The notes below the pieces were generated by a model, which was not told where the DNA came from, did not search any database, and worked only from the letters and a program-made list of their open reading frames with translations. From Lachnospiraceae bacterium (GTDB lineage Bacteria > Bacillota > Clostridia > Lachnospirales > Lachnospiraceae): 6,037 bases of DNA. The DNA lies in assembly GCA_024403585.1 (NCBI GenBank), contig JAKSRN010000116.1:1-6037 (forward strand), in the 5' to 3' direction. Position numbers and translations under genes: made by a program. The number at the start of each line of letters is the position of its first letter. The first letter of the stretch is position 1. Below, piece after piece: positions 5,971 to 6,037 of the stretch.

Positions 5971-6005
5971 AAGCGGTGCCGTAATACTTCCACGGCACCG
6001 CTTTT
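5971..6005 (+). terminator. Intrinsic terminator after the SDR gene
   Basis: AAGCGGTGCCGT (5971-5982) pairs perfectly over 12 bases with ACGGCACCGCTT (5992-6003) around a nine-base loop. The stem is GC-rich and is followed by a short T run (6002-6005). It lies 26 bases after the dehydrogenase stop and closes the exporter-dehydrogenase unit. Confidence 0.9.
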
Positions 6006-6037
6006 GTGTGTTAAACTATAAGAGATACTTACTATAA

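Noticed and set aside
6006..6037. AT-rich end of the window as a promoter for a following gene
   Set aside because: TATAAG and TACTATAA words are present, but the window ends before a start codon or a second promoter element can be judged.

Overview
The window looks like chromosomal DNA from a Gram-positive anaerobe of the class Clostridia, most likely a Lachnospiraceae gut bacterium. This is inferred from purine-rich GGAGG/AAGGAAG ribosome binding sites, moderate GC content, U-tailed intrinsic terminators, and protein types typical of that group (MepA-like MATE pump, small von Willebrand A protein, exported ComEC-like metallohydrolase, EmrE-family exporter, short-chain dehydrogenase). No database was searched, so the taxonomy is an inference. 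I see no tRNA, rRNA, CRISPR array, transposase or phage gene.

Layout. (1) 30-1424 (+) encodes a complete MATE-family efflux pump. Just after its stop, 1421-1486 carries a diverged second copy of the gene's own 3' end, followed by an intrinsic terminator (1568-1595). The remaining gap up to 1782 is purine-rich and holds only a doubtful 13-codon ORF. (2) 1783-2472 (+) encodes a free-standing, apparently cytoplasmic von Willebrand factor A domain protein. It ends at a strong terminator (2568-2606) that is symmetric enough to serve both strands. (3) 2708-3970 (-) encodes a secreted or surface-held metallo-beta-lactamase-fold hydrolase of the ComEC/Rec2 C-terminal type, with a cysteine-rich tail, convergent with the vWA gene. 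(4) 4009-4035 is an inverted repeat whose two arms are back-to-back extended -10 promoters, one firing left into the hydrolase gene and one right into the next gene. (5) 4082-5020 (+) encodes a ten-helix-type drug/metabolite exporter of the EmrE family. (6) 5145-5945 (+) encodes a short-chain dehydrogenase/reductase, probably co-transcribed with the exporter because no terminator is visible between them; a strong terminator follows at 5971-6005.

How the genes fit together. The window is a set of small, mostly independent transcription units rather than one obvious pathway. There are two unrelated drug-type exporters (MATE and EmrE-family). The only arrangements suggesting joint control are the overlapping divergent promoters (hydrolase/exporter) and the probable exporter-dehydrogenase operon.

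I do not see a convincing new defence or biosynthetic system. The most informative oddities are the decayed second MATE C-terminus with a codon-usage break inside the MATE gene, the promoter dyad at 4009-4035, and the loss of the usual catalytic-tetrad asparagine in the dehydrogenase.
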